A stretch of 45,099 bases of DNA from Pseudomonadota bacterium (lineage in GTDB: Bacteria > Pseudomonadota > Alphaproteobacteria > Rhizobiales > Beijerinckiaceae): the NCBI GenBank assembly GCA_023386115.1, contig JAEWKL010000546.1, forward strand, positions 1-45,099. Reading direction: 5' to 3'. Made by a program: the position numbers and the translations under genes. The notes under the pieces were generated by a model. That model was not told the origin of the DNA. It saw only the letters and a program-made list of their open reading frames with translations, and did not search any database. Below are positions 1 through 8,653 of the stretch, piece after piece. How positions within the stretch are numbered: the stretch's first letter is position 1; every line of letters begins with the position of its first letter.

Positions 1-260
1 CGGCGATAGGCGACGACCGAGCCCAGCATGGCGAGCCAGAGGAACAGGATCGAGGCGAGCTCGTCCGACCAGACGATGGGGGCGTGGAAGACGTAGCGGC
101 TGACCACGCCGGCCAGCAGCACCACGACCTCGGCCACCACCAGGAGGGCGGCCGGGATCTCGATCAGCCAGCCGAGCGTGTCGTCGAGCGTGCGCGCCCA
201 GGCGCGCTTGGCGGACGCCGCCGGCAAGGCAGGCGTCTCATCCGCAAGTTCGAGTTGCAT
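1..260 (-). CDS. dctQ: TRAP transporter small permease, DctQ type (3' end outside window)
   Basis: Small membrane subunit of a tripartite (TRAP) uptake system for organic acids. The first 86 residues are visible. A cytoplasmic N-terminus leads into a hydrophobic helix at about residues 33-53, then the DctQ hallmark YVFHAPIVWSDELA and a second helix (ILFLWLAMLGSVVAY). The start is ATG at 258-260, with GGAGGA about 5 bases upstream of it on the minus strand. It is the last visible gene of the minus-strand operon that begins with a TRAP binding protein at 7108. The large permease DctM would be expected just beyond the left edge. Family assignment is firm; the substrate is only inferred from the operon. 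Confidence 0.85.
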   Translation of the reverse strand, partial: MQLELADETPALPAASAKRAWARTLDDTLGWLIEIPAALLVVAEVVVLLAGVVSRYVFHAPIVWSDELASILFLWLAMLGSVVAYR

Positions 261-374
261 GTCGTCCTCCCTGAAGCCGCTCCCTCCGACACAGCATCCG
301 GACAACCGGATCTGATCAGGACAGTCGGCGTTTGTTGTTCACGGTCGAGGCGTAAGGCCGATCCGGTGGCCGGC

Positions 375-1877
375 TCAGACCTTGATGACGAAAGGATCCT
401 GGATCTCGCTGCTCAGCTCGCACCACACGCTCTTGGTCTGCAGGTACTGATCGATGGCGTGAATGCCGTTCTGCCGGCCGAGGCCGCTGTCCTTGTACCC
501 GCCGAAGGGGGAGTTGAAGGCCATGGCCCGGTAGGTGTTGATCCACACCGTGCCCGCCTGGAGCGTGCGGGCCATGGTGTGGGCCCGGGTGAGATCCCGC
601 GTCCAGACGCCGGCGGCGAGGCCGAACGGCGTGTCGTTCGCCGCCGTCACCACCTCGCTCTCGTCGTCGAAGGGGATCACGCCGAGGACCGGCCCGAAGA
701 CCTCCTCCCGCAGCAGGCAGTTCCCGGCCGAGAGGTTGTGCAGGATGGTGGGCGAGAAGAAGTAGCCGCCGGGGAATTCCGGTACGGTTGCGCGCTCGCC
801 GCCGACCAGGATCTCGGCACCGTCGGCGACGGCACGCCGCACCATCGTCTCGTCCTTCGCAAGCTGCGCCGCCGTCGCCACCGGTCCCATCTGGGTGGCC
901 GGCTTCATGGGATCGCCCAGGACGATGCGGCCGGCTCGGGCGACGAGCCTGTCCACGAAGCGCTCGTAGATCGGGCGCTGGATGTAGGCCCGCGATCCCG
1001 CGACGCAGGTCTGTCCCGCCGCCGCGAAGATGCCCGCGAGGACGCCGGCCTCGGCCCGGTCGAGATCGGCATCCGCGAAGACGATGTTCGGGCTCTTGCC
1101 GCCCAGTTCGAGCACGGTGCTGATCAGCCGCTTGCCGGCCGCCGCCGCAATGGCGCGGCCGCCCGCGTCCCCGCCGGTGAAGTTGATCTTCGCCACCTTG
1201 GGATGGTCGACGAGGGCCTCGCCCGCTCCCCGCAATCCGGTCACCACGTTGATCACGCCCGGCGGGATGCCGGCCTCCTCGGCCAGGCGCGCGAGCTCGA
1301 TGGCGGAGGCGGAGGTGACCTCGGACGGCTTGATCACGACGGTGTTGCCGGCCGCCAGGACCGGCGACAGGGCCATGATGGTCAGGAAGGTCGGGGAGTT
1401 CCAGGGCACGATGACGGCGACGACGCCGATCGGCTCGCGCAGCGTGTAGTTGAACACGCTGGTGCGATCGAGCGGGATGACGGTGCCCTCGACCTTGTCC
1501 GCCAGGCCGCCGAAGTAATACAGCCAATCCTGCACCAGCCGGGCCTGGGTGTGCATCTCGGCATAGAGCTTGCCGTTCTGGGCCGTCTCGAGAGCGGCGA
1601 TGCGGTCGGCATGCTCCGAGATCTTGTCGCCCCATCTCATCATCAGGCGCCCGCGACGGGTGGGCGACAGGCGCCCCCAGGGACCGCCCAGGGCGGACGC
1701 GGCCGCCCCGACGGCGGCGTCGACGTCGGCGGCCGAGGAATCGGCGAACGTGCCCCAGACCTGGCCGGTCGTCGGGTTGAACGACTGGAACGTGCGCCCA
1801 TCCGCCGCTGGCGCGTCGCGACCGTCGATGAAATTCGCGTAGACGTTGCGCGCACCATGCGCGTGCGAGAGGGTCAT
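375..1877 (-). CDS. NAD(P)-dependent aldehyde dehydrogenase
   Basis: Aldehyde dehydrogenase superfamily, 500 aa, a usual length. It oxidises an aldehyde to a carboxylate with NAD(P). Visible catalytic elements are Asn160 in VPWNSP, the general base Glu257 in LELGGKSPN and the nucleophile Cys291 in GQTCVAGSR. The C-terminal EEVFGPV and PFGGYKDSGLGR motifs are also present. An open frame extends upstream to 2207, but that part overlaps the HMG-CoA lyase gene. The ATG at 1877, beginning MTLSHAHGAR, aligns with family N-termini. It lies 40 bases downstream of the lyase gene in the same operon. With the iron-type alcohol dehydrogenase it could turn a primary alcohol into an acid. The exact aldehyde is unknown. 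Confidence 0.93.
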   Translation of the reverse strand: MTLSHAHGARNVYANFIDGRDAPAADGRTFQSFNPTTGQVWGTFADSSAADVDAAVGAAASALGGPWGRLSPTRRGRLMMRWGDKISEHADRIAALETAQNGKLYAEMHTQARLVQDWLYYFGGLADKVEGTVIPLDRTSVFNYTLREPIGVVAVIVPWNSPTFLTIMALSPVLAAGNTVVIKPSEVTSASAIELARLAEEAGIPPGVINVVTGLRGAGEALVDHPKVAKINFTGGDAGGRAIAAAAGKRLISTVLELGGKSPNIVFADADLDRAEAGVLAGIFAAAGQTCVAGSRAYIQRPIYERFVDRLVARAGRIVLGDPMKPATQMGPVATAAQLAKDETMVRRAVADGAEILVGGERATVPEFPGGYFFSPTILHNLSAGNCLLREEVFGPVLGVIPFDDESEVVTAANDTPFGLAAGVWTRDLTRAHTMARTLQAGTVWINTYRAMAFNSPFGGYKDSGLGRQNGIHAIDQYLQTKSVWCELSSEIQDPFVIKV

Positions 1878-1917
1878 GAGCGTCACTCTGCGGTGGGAGG
1901 GATCGACGGCGTGGCGG

Positions 1918-2844
1918 TCAGGCGCCCGAGGGAGTGCTCTCGGGCGAGGCGCATCGCTGGGCGACGCGCCAGACCGCGCTGTCGAGGGGCGTGCCGCGCC
2001 ATTGCGCGAGGTGGCGGTCGCTTGCCATGAGGGCCGCCTGGTCGATGCCGGTGCGCACGCCCATCGCCTCCAGCATGGACACGACGTCCTCGGTGGCGAC
2101 GTTGCCGGTCGCGCCGGGCGCGTAGGGACAGCCGCCGAGACCGCCGATGGCGGTGTCGAAGTGGACGATGCCGGCCTGCAGCCCGGCCAGGGTGTTGGCG
2201 AGTGCACAGCCGCGCGTGTTGTGCAGGTGAAGCTCGAACACGATCCCCGGGAAACGCCCGATCAGCCCCCGCGACAGCCGCTCGACCTGCACCGGGTCGG
2301 CGACGCCGATCGTGTCGCACAGGCCGATCCGCTCGCACCCGCCCTCGACGAGCCGCGCCACGATGGCGTGGATGCGCTCCTCCGGCACCCCGCCGTCGAA
2401 GGGGCAGCCGAAGACCGTCGACAGCGAGATCCGCCGCAACAATCCGTCCGCTCCCGCCGCCGCGTGCAGGTCGAGGATCTCCGAAAGCGACTCCTCGGTC
2501 GAGCGGTTGAGGTTGCGCCGGTTGTGGCTGTCCGTCGCCGAGAAGACGAAGGTCATGCCGGCGATGCCGGCGCGCTGCGCCCGCTCCATGCCGCGCTTGT
2601 TGGGGATGAGCGCATAGGCGCTGACCGGCAGATGGCGGGTCGCCCGCACGACCTCCTCGGCATCGGCGAGGTTCGGGATCCACGACGGATGGGTGAAGGA
2701 GGTCACCTCGATCTCGCGGAGACCGGACGCCGCCAGCCGCTCGATCAGCCCGACCTTCTCCTCGGTCGGCATGAAGCGGGCTTCGTTCTGGAGGCCGTCG
2801 CGGGGACCGACCTCGGTGATGTGGGCGAAGGCGGGCAGCTGCAT
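1918..2844 (-). CDS. mvaB: Hydroxymethylglutaryl-CoA lyase
   Basis: HMG-CoA lyase, 308 aa. It cleaves 3-hydroxy-3-methylglutaryl-CoA, or a close 3-hydroxy-3-alkyl homologue, to acetyl-CoA and a keto acid (acetoacetate for HMG-CoA). The DRE-TIM metallolyase signature VGPRDGLQNE is at residues 12-21. Metal ligands His206 and His208 lie in ELHLHNTRG, and the family-specific flexible loop GGLGGCPYAPGATGN carries catalytic Cys239. The ATG at 2844 sits two bases after the stop of the upstream alcohol dehydrogenase gene, which implies translational coupling. The Cys loop separates it from citrate/isopropylmalate synthases. The symbol follows Pseudomonas usage; an altered side-chain preference, for example for citramalyl-type thioesters, cannot be excluded. 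Confidence 0.92.
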   Translation of the reverse strand: MQLPAFAHITEVGPRDGLQNEARFMPTEEKVGLIERLAASGLREIEVTSFTHPSWIPNLADAEEVVRATRHLPVSAYALIPNKRGMERAQRAGIAGMTFVFSATDSHNRRNLNRSTEESLSEILDLHAAAGADGLLRRISLSTVFGCPFDGGVPEERIHAIVARLVEGGCERIGLCDTIGVADPVQVERLSRGLIGRFPGIVFELHLHNTRGCALANTLAGLQAGIVHFDTAIGGLGGCPYAPGATGNVATEDVVSMLEAMGVRTGIDQAALMASDRHLAQWRGTPLDSAVWRVAQRCASPESTPSGA

Positions 2845-2846
2845 CG

Positions 2847-4010
2847 TCACGCCTCCGGCCGGAAGGCGCGGCCGAGGATGTCCATCAGGCCCTCGTAGGT
2901 GACGTCGCGCGGGTTCGGACGGACCTGGCGGACATTCGTCATGCCGTCGCGGGCAAGCGCGTCCATGGCGCTGCGGGGAACCGCGAGGTCGTCGAGATGC
3001 ACCGGGATGCCGACGTCGCGCGACAGCGCCTCGACCGCCGATACCGCCCGCTCGGCGCCCTCGCGGACGGAGAGATGGGCGACCGTCTCGCCCAGGGCCA
3101 CCGCGACGTCGCGGTAGCGGGGCAGGGCCGCGACGAGGTTCCAGCGCATCACGTGGGGAAGCAGGACCGCATTGGCGATGCCGTGCGGAATGTTGAACTG
3201 CCCGCCCAGCGGCATCGCCAGCCCGTGCACCATCCCGGTCGCGGCGCTGCCGAAGGCGTAGCCGGCATAGAGGCTCCCCGTCAGCATCGCCTCGCGCGTC
3301 CGGATGTTCTGGCCGTTGTGAACCGCCGTCCGCAGGTTCTCGCCGATCAGGCGGATCGCCTTGAGGGCGAAGTCGTCGGTCATCGGCTGAGCGAAGCGCG
3401 ACACGTAGGCCTCGATCGCGTGGGTCAGGGCATCCATGCCGGTCGCGGCCGTCACGGAGGCCGGCAGCCCGAGCGTCAGCTCGGGATCGAGGAGGGCCGT
3501 GTCGGCGAGCAGGTAGCGGCTGACGATGCCCTTCTTGGTATTCTGCGCCTTGAGGCTGAGCACCGCGACGTTCGTCACCTCGCTGCCCGTGCCGGCGGTC
3601 GTCGGGATGATGATCTTCGGAACGCCCGGGGCCCCGACCTTGTCGATGCCGAGGTAATCCTCGACCTTGCCCGGGTTGGTGGCCATGACCGAGGCGCACT
3701 TGGCGGTGTCGATGGCGCTCCCGCCACCGAGTCCGACGATCAGGTCGCAGCCGAGCGCCCGCACGCGGTCGGCGCAGGCGACCACCGTCTCGATGCTCGG
3801 ATCCGGTTCGACCTCCGAGAAGACCTCGACCTCGCGCCCCGCCAGCAGGTCGAGCGCGCGCCCGGCGATGCCGGCCTTCACGAGACCGGGATCGGTGACC
3901 AGCAGGATCTTGCGCCGGCCGAAGCGGTCGACCTCATCGGGAAGCTGGCTCAGGGCGCCGCTTCCATGCACCAGGCGCTGGATGGCGGTGAAGATCGCGA
4001 TGTCTGACAC
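2847..4010 (-). CDS. Iron-containing alcohol dehydrogenase
   Basis: Group III (iron-type) alcohol dehydrogenase, 387 aa, oxidising an alcohol or reducing an aldehyde with NAD(P). The dinucleotide-binding GLGGGSAIDTAK is at residues 93-104 and PTTAGTGSEV follows at 136-145. The four metal ligands fit Asp193 and His197 (GMDALTHAIEAY), His262 (MVHGLAMPLGG) and His276 (NIPHGIANAVLLPH). It lies between the CoA-transferase and lyase genes, 45 bases after the former and 2 bases before the latter. The context suggests a first oxidation step that feeds the aldehyde dehydrogenase. It is clearly distinct from the maleylacetate-reductase-type member at 10848. Confidence 0.92.
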   Translation of the reverse strand: MSDIAIFTAIQRLVHGSGALSQLPDEVDRFGRRKILLVTDPGLVKAGIAGRALDLLAGREVEVFSEVEPDPSIETVVACADRVRALGCDLIVGLGGGSAIDTAKCASVMATNPGKVEDYLGIDKVGAPGVPKIIIPTTAGTGSEVTNVAVLSLKAQNTKKGIVSRYLLADTALLDPELTLGLPASVTAATGMDALTHAIEAYVSRFAQPMTDDFALKAIRLIGENLRTAVHNGQNIRTREAMLTGSLYAGYAFGSAATGMVHGLAMPLGGQFNIPHGIANAVLLPHVMRWNLVAALPRYRDVAVALGETVAHLSVREGAERAVSAVEALSRDVGIPVHLDDLAVPRSAMDALARDGMTNVRQVRPNPRDVTYEGLMDILGRAFRPEA

Positions 4011-4055
4011 GGGCTGACTTCCGTTGGATGAGTCGGGCGATGGGGGCAGGCGGGA

Positions 4056-5264
4056 TCAGATCACGCCGTCGGCCCGGAGCTGGGCGATCTCGGCCGGGCT
4101 CAGGCCGAGCCGCTCGGACAGGACCTCGTGCGTGTGGCACCCGAGCGAGGGGCCTGCCCATTGCACCGCACCGGGGGTCTCCGACAGACGCGGCGTCACG
4201 CCCTGCATCGTGAGGCGGCCGTACTCCTCGCAGTCGACCTCCACGACCGCGCCGCGCTCGCGAAAGTGAGGGTCCTGCACGATGCCGGCGGCGTCGTTGA
4301 GCGGGCCGGCCGGGACGGCGGCCCGCTTGAGGATGGCGAGGAGCTGCTCGAGCGGCAGGGTCTGCGTCCAGGCGGCGACGAGATCGTCGAGTTCGTCCTG
4401 GTGAGCGCCGCGGGCGCGGTGCGTCGCGTAGCGCGGGTCGGCGGCCAGGTCGGGCTTGCCCATGGCCTCCGCCAGGCGCTTGAAGATCGCGTCCCCGTTC
4501 CCGCCGATGATCACCCAAAGCCCGTCGCCCGTCGGGTAGAGGTTCGACGGCGCGATGCCTGGCAAGCGCGTGCCGGTCCGCTGCCGCAGCGCGCCCGTCG
4601 CGCTGTATTCCGACAGGACGCTTTCCTGAACCGCCAGCACGGCATCGGTGATGCCGACATCCACCACCTGCCCCTTGCCGGTCCTGCGGCGGGCCTCGAG
4701 CGCGGCCACCGTGCCGAGGGCGGCGAAGACGCCGGCGAGCGAGTCGCCGATCGACAGCCCGGCGCGGGGCGGGGGCCGGTCCGGGAAGCCGGCGAGCGCG
4801 CGCAGGCCCCCCATCGCCTCGGCGATCGCACCGAAGCCGACGTCGCGGCTGTAGGGACCGGTCTGCCCGAAGCCCGAGACCCGCGCGACGATCAGGCCGG
4901 GATTGGTGGCCCACAGGTCGTCCGGGCCGAGGCTCCACTTCTCCAGCGTCCCGGGCCGGAAGTTCTCGACCAGGATGTCGGCCTCGCGGAGCAGGGCACG
5001 CGCGATCTCCTGGCCTTTCCCGGTGCGCAGGTCGAGGGTCAGGCTGCGCTTGTTGCGGGCGATCACCGGCCACCACAGCGACTTGCCGTCGAGCTGCACG
5101 GCGCCCCACTGGCGCATCACGTCGCCCGCTTGCGGCGGCTCGATCTTGACGACGTCGGCGCCGAGATCGGCGAGCAGCTGGCCGCAGAACGGGCCGGCGA
5201 TGAACGAGCCCATCTCGATGACGCGGATCCCGGCCAGCGCGCCGGAGTTCGGATGTTGGGTCAT
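4056..5264 (-). CDS. Class III CoA-transferase (CaiB/BaiF family)
   Basis: Family III CoA-transferase, 402 aa. It moves CoA from a donor such as succinyl-CoA onto a carboxylic acid through an aspartyl-CoA thioester. The N-terminal domain shows IRVIEMGSFIAGPFCGQLLA, ADVVKIEPP and VENFRPGTLEKW. The catalytic aspartate fits Asp174 in GLSIGDSLAG, the position equivalent to the active-site Asp of formyl-CoA transferase. A longer open frame reaches 5474 but runs over the regulator gene; the ATG at 5264 gives a canonical start (MTQHPNSG). It overlaps the stop of the upstream gntR gene by four bases (ATGA). Next to an HMG-CoA lyase, a succinate:hydroxymethylglutarate CoA-transferase role is attractive but unproven. 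Confidence 0.9.
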   Translation of the reverse strand: MTQHPNSGALAGIRVIEMGSFIAGPFCGQLLADLGADVVKIEPPQAGDVMRQWGAVQLDGKSLWWPVIARNKRSLTLDLRTGKGQEIARALLREADILVENFRPGTLEKWSLGPDDLWATNPGLIVARVSGFGQTGPYSRDVGFGAIAEAMGGLRALAGFPDRPPPRAGLSIGDSLAGVFAALGTVAALEARRRTGKGQVVDVGITDAVLAVQESVLSEYSATGALRQRTGTRLPGIAPSNLYPTGDGLWVIIGGNGDAIFKRLAEAMGKPDLAADPRYATHRARGAHQDELDDLVAAWTQTLPLEQLLAILKRAAVPAGPLNDAAGIVQDPHFRERGAVVEVDCEEYGRLTMQGVTPRLSETPGAVQWAGPSLGCHTHEVLSERLGLSPAEIAQLRADGVI

Positions 5265-5932
5265 GATGCCTTTCCCACGACGGAGAAGCCGCGGACCTGA
5301 TGCGAGGGCACGTCCGTGAGCCTGCTGCCGATGTTGCGTGAGCGCACGCCGTCGATGTGGCTCGAGATCGCCGCGACGGCCTCGTCGACGCGGCCCTCGC
5401 GGATGAAGTTCAGGATGGCGTGATGCTCGTCCCAGGACCGGTCGCGGCCCTCCACCGTCCAGACCTCGAGCCACCGTGCGCGCGACAGGCGGATCATCAG
5501 GTCCTCGACGGCGCGGATGTAGAAGCCGTTATTGGTGAGCCGCGCGAGTTCGACGTGGAAGTCGGAGCCGACGCGGTGCCACGCCGCGCGCGAGGAATCA
5601 TCCTTGCAAGAGGCCAGGATCTCCTCGATGACCGCGATGTCCGCCCGCTGAGCCCGCGCGCAGGCGAGCTTCACCACCTCGACCTCGATCACCTGACGAA
5701 ACTCGATGGCCTGCTCGAGCTCGTCGAGCGAGATCGGCGTCACGATCCAGCTTCGCTCTTCCCGGGCGACGAGCCCGTCGGTCTCGAGCCGCGCCAGGGC
5801 GGCGCGGATCGGGGTCCGCGAGCCGGAGAAGCGGCTCTCCAGGGATCGTTCGCTGAACCGCTCACCCGGGGCCATCTTCAGCGACAGAATGGCGTCCCGC
5901 AGCTGTTCGTAGATCGCCGTCAGCTGCGACAT
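5261..5932 (-). CDS. GntR-family regulator, FadR/FCD type
   Basis: Transcription factor of 223 aa. The N-terminal winged helix (residues 1-70) shows ERFSERSLESRFSGSRTPIRAAL as its helix-turn-helix core. The C-terminal helical FCD effector domain has likely metal/acid ligands in SDFHVELARL and DEHHAILNFI. The frame is open to 6025, but ATG 5932 (MSQLTAIYEQ) matches the usual FCD start and has a purine-rich stretch about 13 bases before it. It is embedded in the operon between the TRAP binding protein and the CoA-transferase, so it probably senses the imported acid or its CoA-path intermediate. A candidate operator is TTGGTATGCCAA at 7274-7285. Confidence 0.9.
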   Translation of the reverse strand: MSQLTAIYEQLRDAILSLKMAPGERFSERSLESRFSGSRTPIRAALARLETDGLVAREERSWIVTPISLDELEQAIEFRQVIEVEVVKLACARAQRADIAVIEEILASCKDDSSRAAWHRVGSDFHVELARLTNNGFYIRAVEDLMIRLSRARWLEVWTVEGRDRSWDEHHAILNFIREGRVDEAVAAISSHIDGVRSRNIGSRLTDVPSHQVRGFSVVGKAS

Positions 5933-6085
5933 GAGTGCGGCTCCCTCGACCTGCGGCGGCACGGTCGCGCCGCCGCAGCGAACCGATCCCCGCGAGCGAC
6001 CGCCCGGCGCCGGCATGTCCGGCACGATGCCGCCGCCGACGCCGTCGAGCGCGCGAACAGAACACGTTCCCGAGGAGGCAGGATC

Positions 6086-7108
6086 CTACAGAGGACCGAC
6101 GACATCCTGCAGCTTGTTCCAGAGTTCGTCGCCGAACTTGGCCTGCCAGTTTTTATAGAAACCACTCTTGCCGAGGGTCTCGCGGAAGGCCGCGCGATCG
6201 ACGTCGACGAACGTGATGCCCTTGGTCTGAAGGTCCGCACGCAGCGTATCGCTGAGCTTGACGACGTCCTGCCGCTGCTCGATCGCCGACCGGTTGATCT
6301 CCCTCACGACGATGTCGCGCAGGTCCGTGGGCAAGCCCGCGAAGGTGCGGCGATTGCCGACGACCCAGAACCCGTCCCAGACGTGGTCCGTCATCGCGAT
6401 GCTGTTCTGCACCTCGTAGAGTTTCGTCGTATAGATCAAGGGAAGGGCGTTTTCCTGCCCCTCGACGATCTTCGTCTGCAGGGCGGAGTAGACCTCGTTG
6501 AAGTTGATCGGCGTCGGGCTGGCGCCGAGCGATTGGAACAGGGAGGTCAGCATCGGTGCCACCGGCACGCGGATCTTGAAGCCCTTGATGCTGTCCGGGC
6601 TGGTGATCTTCCGCGTCGAGGAGCTGACCTGCCTGAAGCCGTTGTTCCAGATCTTGTCGGTGACGAACAGGCCGGATTTGACGATCTGTGCGCGGACGTG
6701 GTCGCCGAAGGCACCGTCCATCGCCTTCCAGACGTGGTCGTAGTCGGGAAAGGCGAAACCCGTGTTCAGCATCCCGCAGGACGGAACCAGAGTCGCGAGC
6801 ACGGACGACGAGATGTTGAGGATCTCGATCCCGCCGCTGCGAGCCTGCGAGATGAGATCCGTGTCGGAGCCGAGCTGATTGGCCGGAAACAGGTTGATCT
6901 CGACACGGCCGCCGGTCGCTTCACGGATCCGGGCGATTGCCTCGGCGGCACGCAGGTTGACCGGATGGGTCGGGTCCTGGCCCGTCGCGTACTTCAAGAC
7001 GAACTCGGCGCTTCTGGCGCGCGACGAGCCGATCGATATCAGCGGAAGGGCCGCGAGCCCGGACAACACCTGTCGCCTCGACGACGTGTTCGTTTTCTCT
7101 GTTGTCAC
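6086..7108 (-). CDS. dctP: TRAP transporter substrate-binding protein, DctP type
   Basis: Periplasmic solute receptor of a TRAP transporter, 340 aa. A twin-arginine-like signal (SSRRQVLSGLAALPLISIG, residues 9-27) precedes mature DctP features. These are GGRVEINLFPANQLGSDTDL, the carboxylate-clamp region IKGFKIRVPVAP with its conserved Arg, and EVYSALQTKIVEGQENAL. The start is GTG at 7108 with a strong GGGAGGAA on the minus strand. It is the first gene of an operon that ends in dctQ at the left edge, so transport and catabolism are co-transcribed. It is clearly paralogous to the receptor at 12097: same length, shared IWNNGFRQV and NHVWDG/DHVWDG blocks. The ligand is presumably a hydroxylated carboxylate. 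Confidence 0.92.
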   Translation of the reverse strand: MTTEKTNTSSRRQVLSGLAALPLISIGSSRARSAEFVLKYATGQDPTHPVNLRAAEAIARIREATGGRVEINLFPANQLGSDTDLISQARSGGIEILNISSSVLATLVPSCGMLNTGFAFPDYDHVWKAMDGAFGDHVRAQIVKSGLFVTDKIWNNGFRQVSSSTRKITSPDSIKGFKIRVPVAPMLTSLFQSLGASPTPINFNEVYSALQTKIVEGQENALPLIYTTKLYEVQNSIAMTDHVWDGFWVVGNRRTFAGLPTDLRDIVVREINRSAIEQRQDVVKLSDTLRADLQTKGITFVDVDRAAFRETLGKSGFYKNWQAKFGDELWNKLQDVVGPL

Positions 7109-7668
7109 GACGATTCCTCCCGATCGTTTTGTTTGTCCGTCGACGGTGCACGATATCCACCGCAGCGACGATGAACGCGACCGTTGTCATCCGGCGGAAG
7201 GCCGGAGACATGATGCGTTGCGACCAAACCCGCGTCTCGGGGCGTCTAGGACGCCTCGGCCGCGGTATCCGGCTTGGTATGCCAACCGGTATTCCTCTCG
7301 CGGGAGGTTCGTCAAGGCCTAACAGCGGAGTGGTGAAACGGCGACGTCCCGCGCACCGCTGGATCCGGCGCGCATCGGCCTCGCGACCGGGCAGTCCACA
7401 TCGGCGGGCGCGACATCAGAGCCGGTCCGTGAGCGCCTGCGCGCCGGACGGGCGAGGTCTCGCAAGCGTCGGCAAGCGCGCCGCGTCGCCGACGCGTCGG
7501 CGCGGCGCCCGGGAGGTCGGTTCGAAGACTCGGCTCGCGACGCAACGAGGAAGGGCCGGCCGCACCCTACGTGCCGGGGCTCTCTTCCTGCATGCGAGCG
7601 CGCGTCCCGGAAGCGTCGCGTTCCCGGACGAGCTCACCCTGGTCGGGCAGGGGCGGCTGCCCGGCGCG
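7109..7668. other. Intergenic region without recognisable gene
   Basis: These 560 bases lie between the start of the TRAP operon and the 3' end of the LysR gene. Open frames exist on both strands but have no recognisable protein character and only Arg/Pro/Ala-rich shadow composition. The stretch must contain the promoter and leader of the minus-strand operon. The only specific signal seen is the TTGGTATGCCAA dyad at 7274-7285. Confidence 0.5.
7274..7285. promoter_or_regulatory. Candidate GntR (FadR-type) operator
   Basis: TTGGTATGCCAA: arms TTGG and CCAA around a TATG centre. FadR/FCD-type GntR proteins commonly bind short TGGTNNNCCA-type palindromes. It lies about 165 bases upstream of the GTG that starts the operon containing such a regulator. 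One site only, prediction from pattern. Confidence 0.45.
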
Positions 7669-8559
7669 TCACCGGACCCAGGTTCCCGCCGCTTCCGCGG
7701 CGTCGGCGAGCGCCGCCGTCAGCGGCGAGGGATCGTCGGCCCGATAGGCGACCCCGAGGGTGAGGCTCGGGGCCGGACCCGCCAGCCGGCGGTACGCCGC
7801 CATTGGCCTGCGGAAATGCTGGACCTCGGCGGCGATGAACCCGACGCCGAAATCGCAGGCCGCGAGCGCCACGATGGATTGCGCCGGGAACGCCTCGATG
7901 ACCGCTTCCGGGCTGAAGCCGGCCTCGCCGCACAGGGTCAGGATGCTGTCGTACAGGCGCGGCCCGATCCTTCGCGGGAAGAGGATGAACCGCTCGCGCG
8001 CGAGGTCCGCCAGGGCGAGATCCGGCTTTTCGGCGAGGCGATTGCGGTGCGACAGCACGAGGTCGAACGGGGTCCGGGCGATCTCGCGGCAGGCGAGCGC
8101 CTCGTCGACGAGCGGCGGATGCAGGATCCCGACCTGGATCTCGCCGTCGCGCAGAGCTTCCTCCTGCTCGAAGGTCGTCAATTCGCGTGGCACGAGGCGG
8201 ACCCGGGGCTGGGCCTGCGCGAACTGCGCGACGATCTCGGGAAAGACGATGTAGAGCGCCGGGGCCGTGACGCCGACGACGATCTCGCCGATCTCGCCGT
8301 GCTCGATCCGGCGGGCGAGTTCGGCCGCGCGGTGCATCTGCCCGACGATGCGCCGAGCCTCGGCCAGGAAGGCCTCCCCGGCCCGCGTGAGCGAGACGCT
8401 GCGCTTGGTCCGATAGACGAGCTTTGCCCCGACCTGCTCCTCGAGCTGGCGCAGCTGCTGGCTCATCGCCGGCTGGGTCATCCCGCAGCGGCGGGCCGCG
8501 CGGTCGAAATGCAGCTCTTCGCCGAGCGCGATGAAGGAGGTGAGCCGCCGTCTGTCCAT
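7669..8559 (-). CDS. LysR-family transcriptional regulator
   Basis: LysR-type regulator, 296 aa, the usual size. The N-terminal HTH covers residues 1-60 (LHFDRAARRCGMTQPAMSQQLRQLE), followed by a linker helix and a periplasmic-binding-like effector domain (EIVVGVTAPALYIVFPEIV onward). It is divergent from the plus-strand sugar-acid cluster that starts at 8654, with a 94-base intergenic region. That arrangement is typical for control of the neighbouring operon and of itself. The ligand is presumably an acid or dehydrated intermediate from that operon. The stop at 7669 follows GTWVR. Confidence 0.92.
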   Translation of the reverse strand: MDRRRLTSFIALGEELHFDRAARRCGMTQPAMSQQLRQLEEQVGAKLVYRTKRSVSLTRAGEAFLAEARRIVGQMHRAAELARRIEHGEIGEIVVGVTAPALYIVFPEIVAQFAQAQPRVRLVPRELTTFEQEEALRDGEIQVGILHPPLVDEALACREIARTPFDLVLSHRNRLAEKPDLALADLARERFILFPRRIGPRLYDSILTLCGEAGFSPEAVIEAFPAQSIVALAACDFGVGFIAAEVQHFRRPMAAYRRLAGPAPSLTLGVAYRADDPSPLTAALADAAEAAGTWVR

Positions 8560-8568
8560 GGCGCCTGA

Positions 8569-8584
8569 TAAGCACTCCTTCTTA
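8569..8584. promoter_or_regulatory. Candidate LysR-type binding dyad
   Basis: TAAG-N8-CTTA in the divergent intergenic region between the LysR gene and the hydroxyacid dehydrogenase gene, about 10 bases upstream of the lysR start. LysR proteins usually bind interrupted dyads of about this size, often T-N11-A. The arms are short, so chance occurrence is possible. Confidence 0.3.
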
Positions 8585-8653
8585 CTCGATCAACATTAAT
8601 CATTGGACTTGAAGGGGTGTCGGGCGTCCTCTTCGGGCAGGGAGAACGCCGTC

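Noticed and set aside
84..2030. 648-codon plus-strand open frame opposite the aldehyde dehydrogenase and lyase genes
   Set aside because: Antisense shadow of high-GC coding DNA; composition is His/Arg/Asp/Gly-rich with no domain, while the minus strand has complete catalytic motifs.
4700..4870. Apparent loss of a catalytic Asp in the CoA-transferase at GFGAIAEAMGG
   Set aside because: The active-site Asp of the family lies later, in the GLSIGDSLAG segment (Asp174), and is present.
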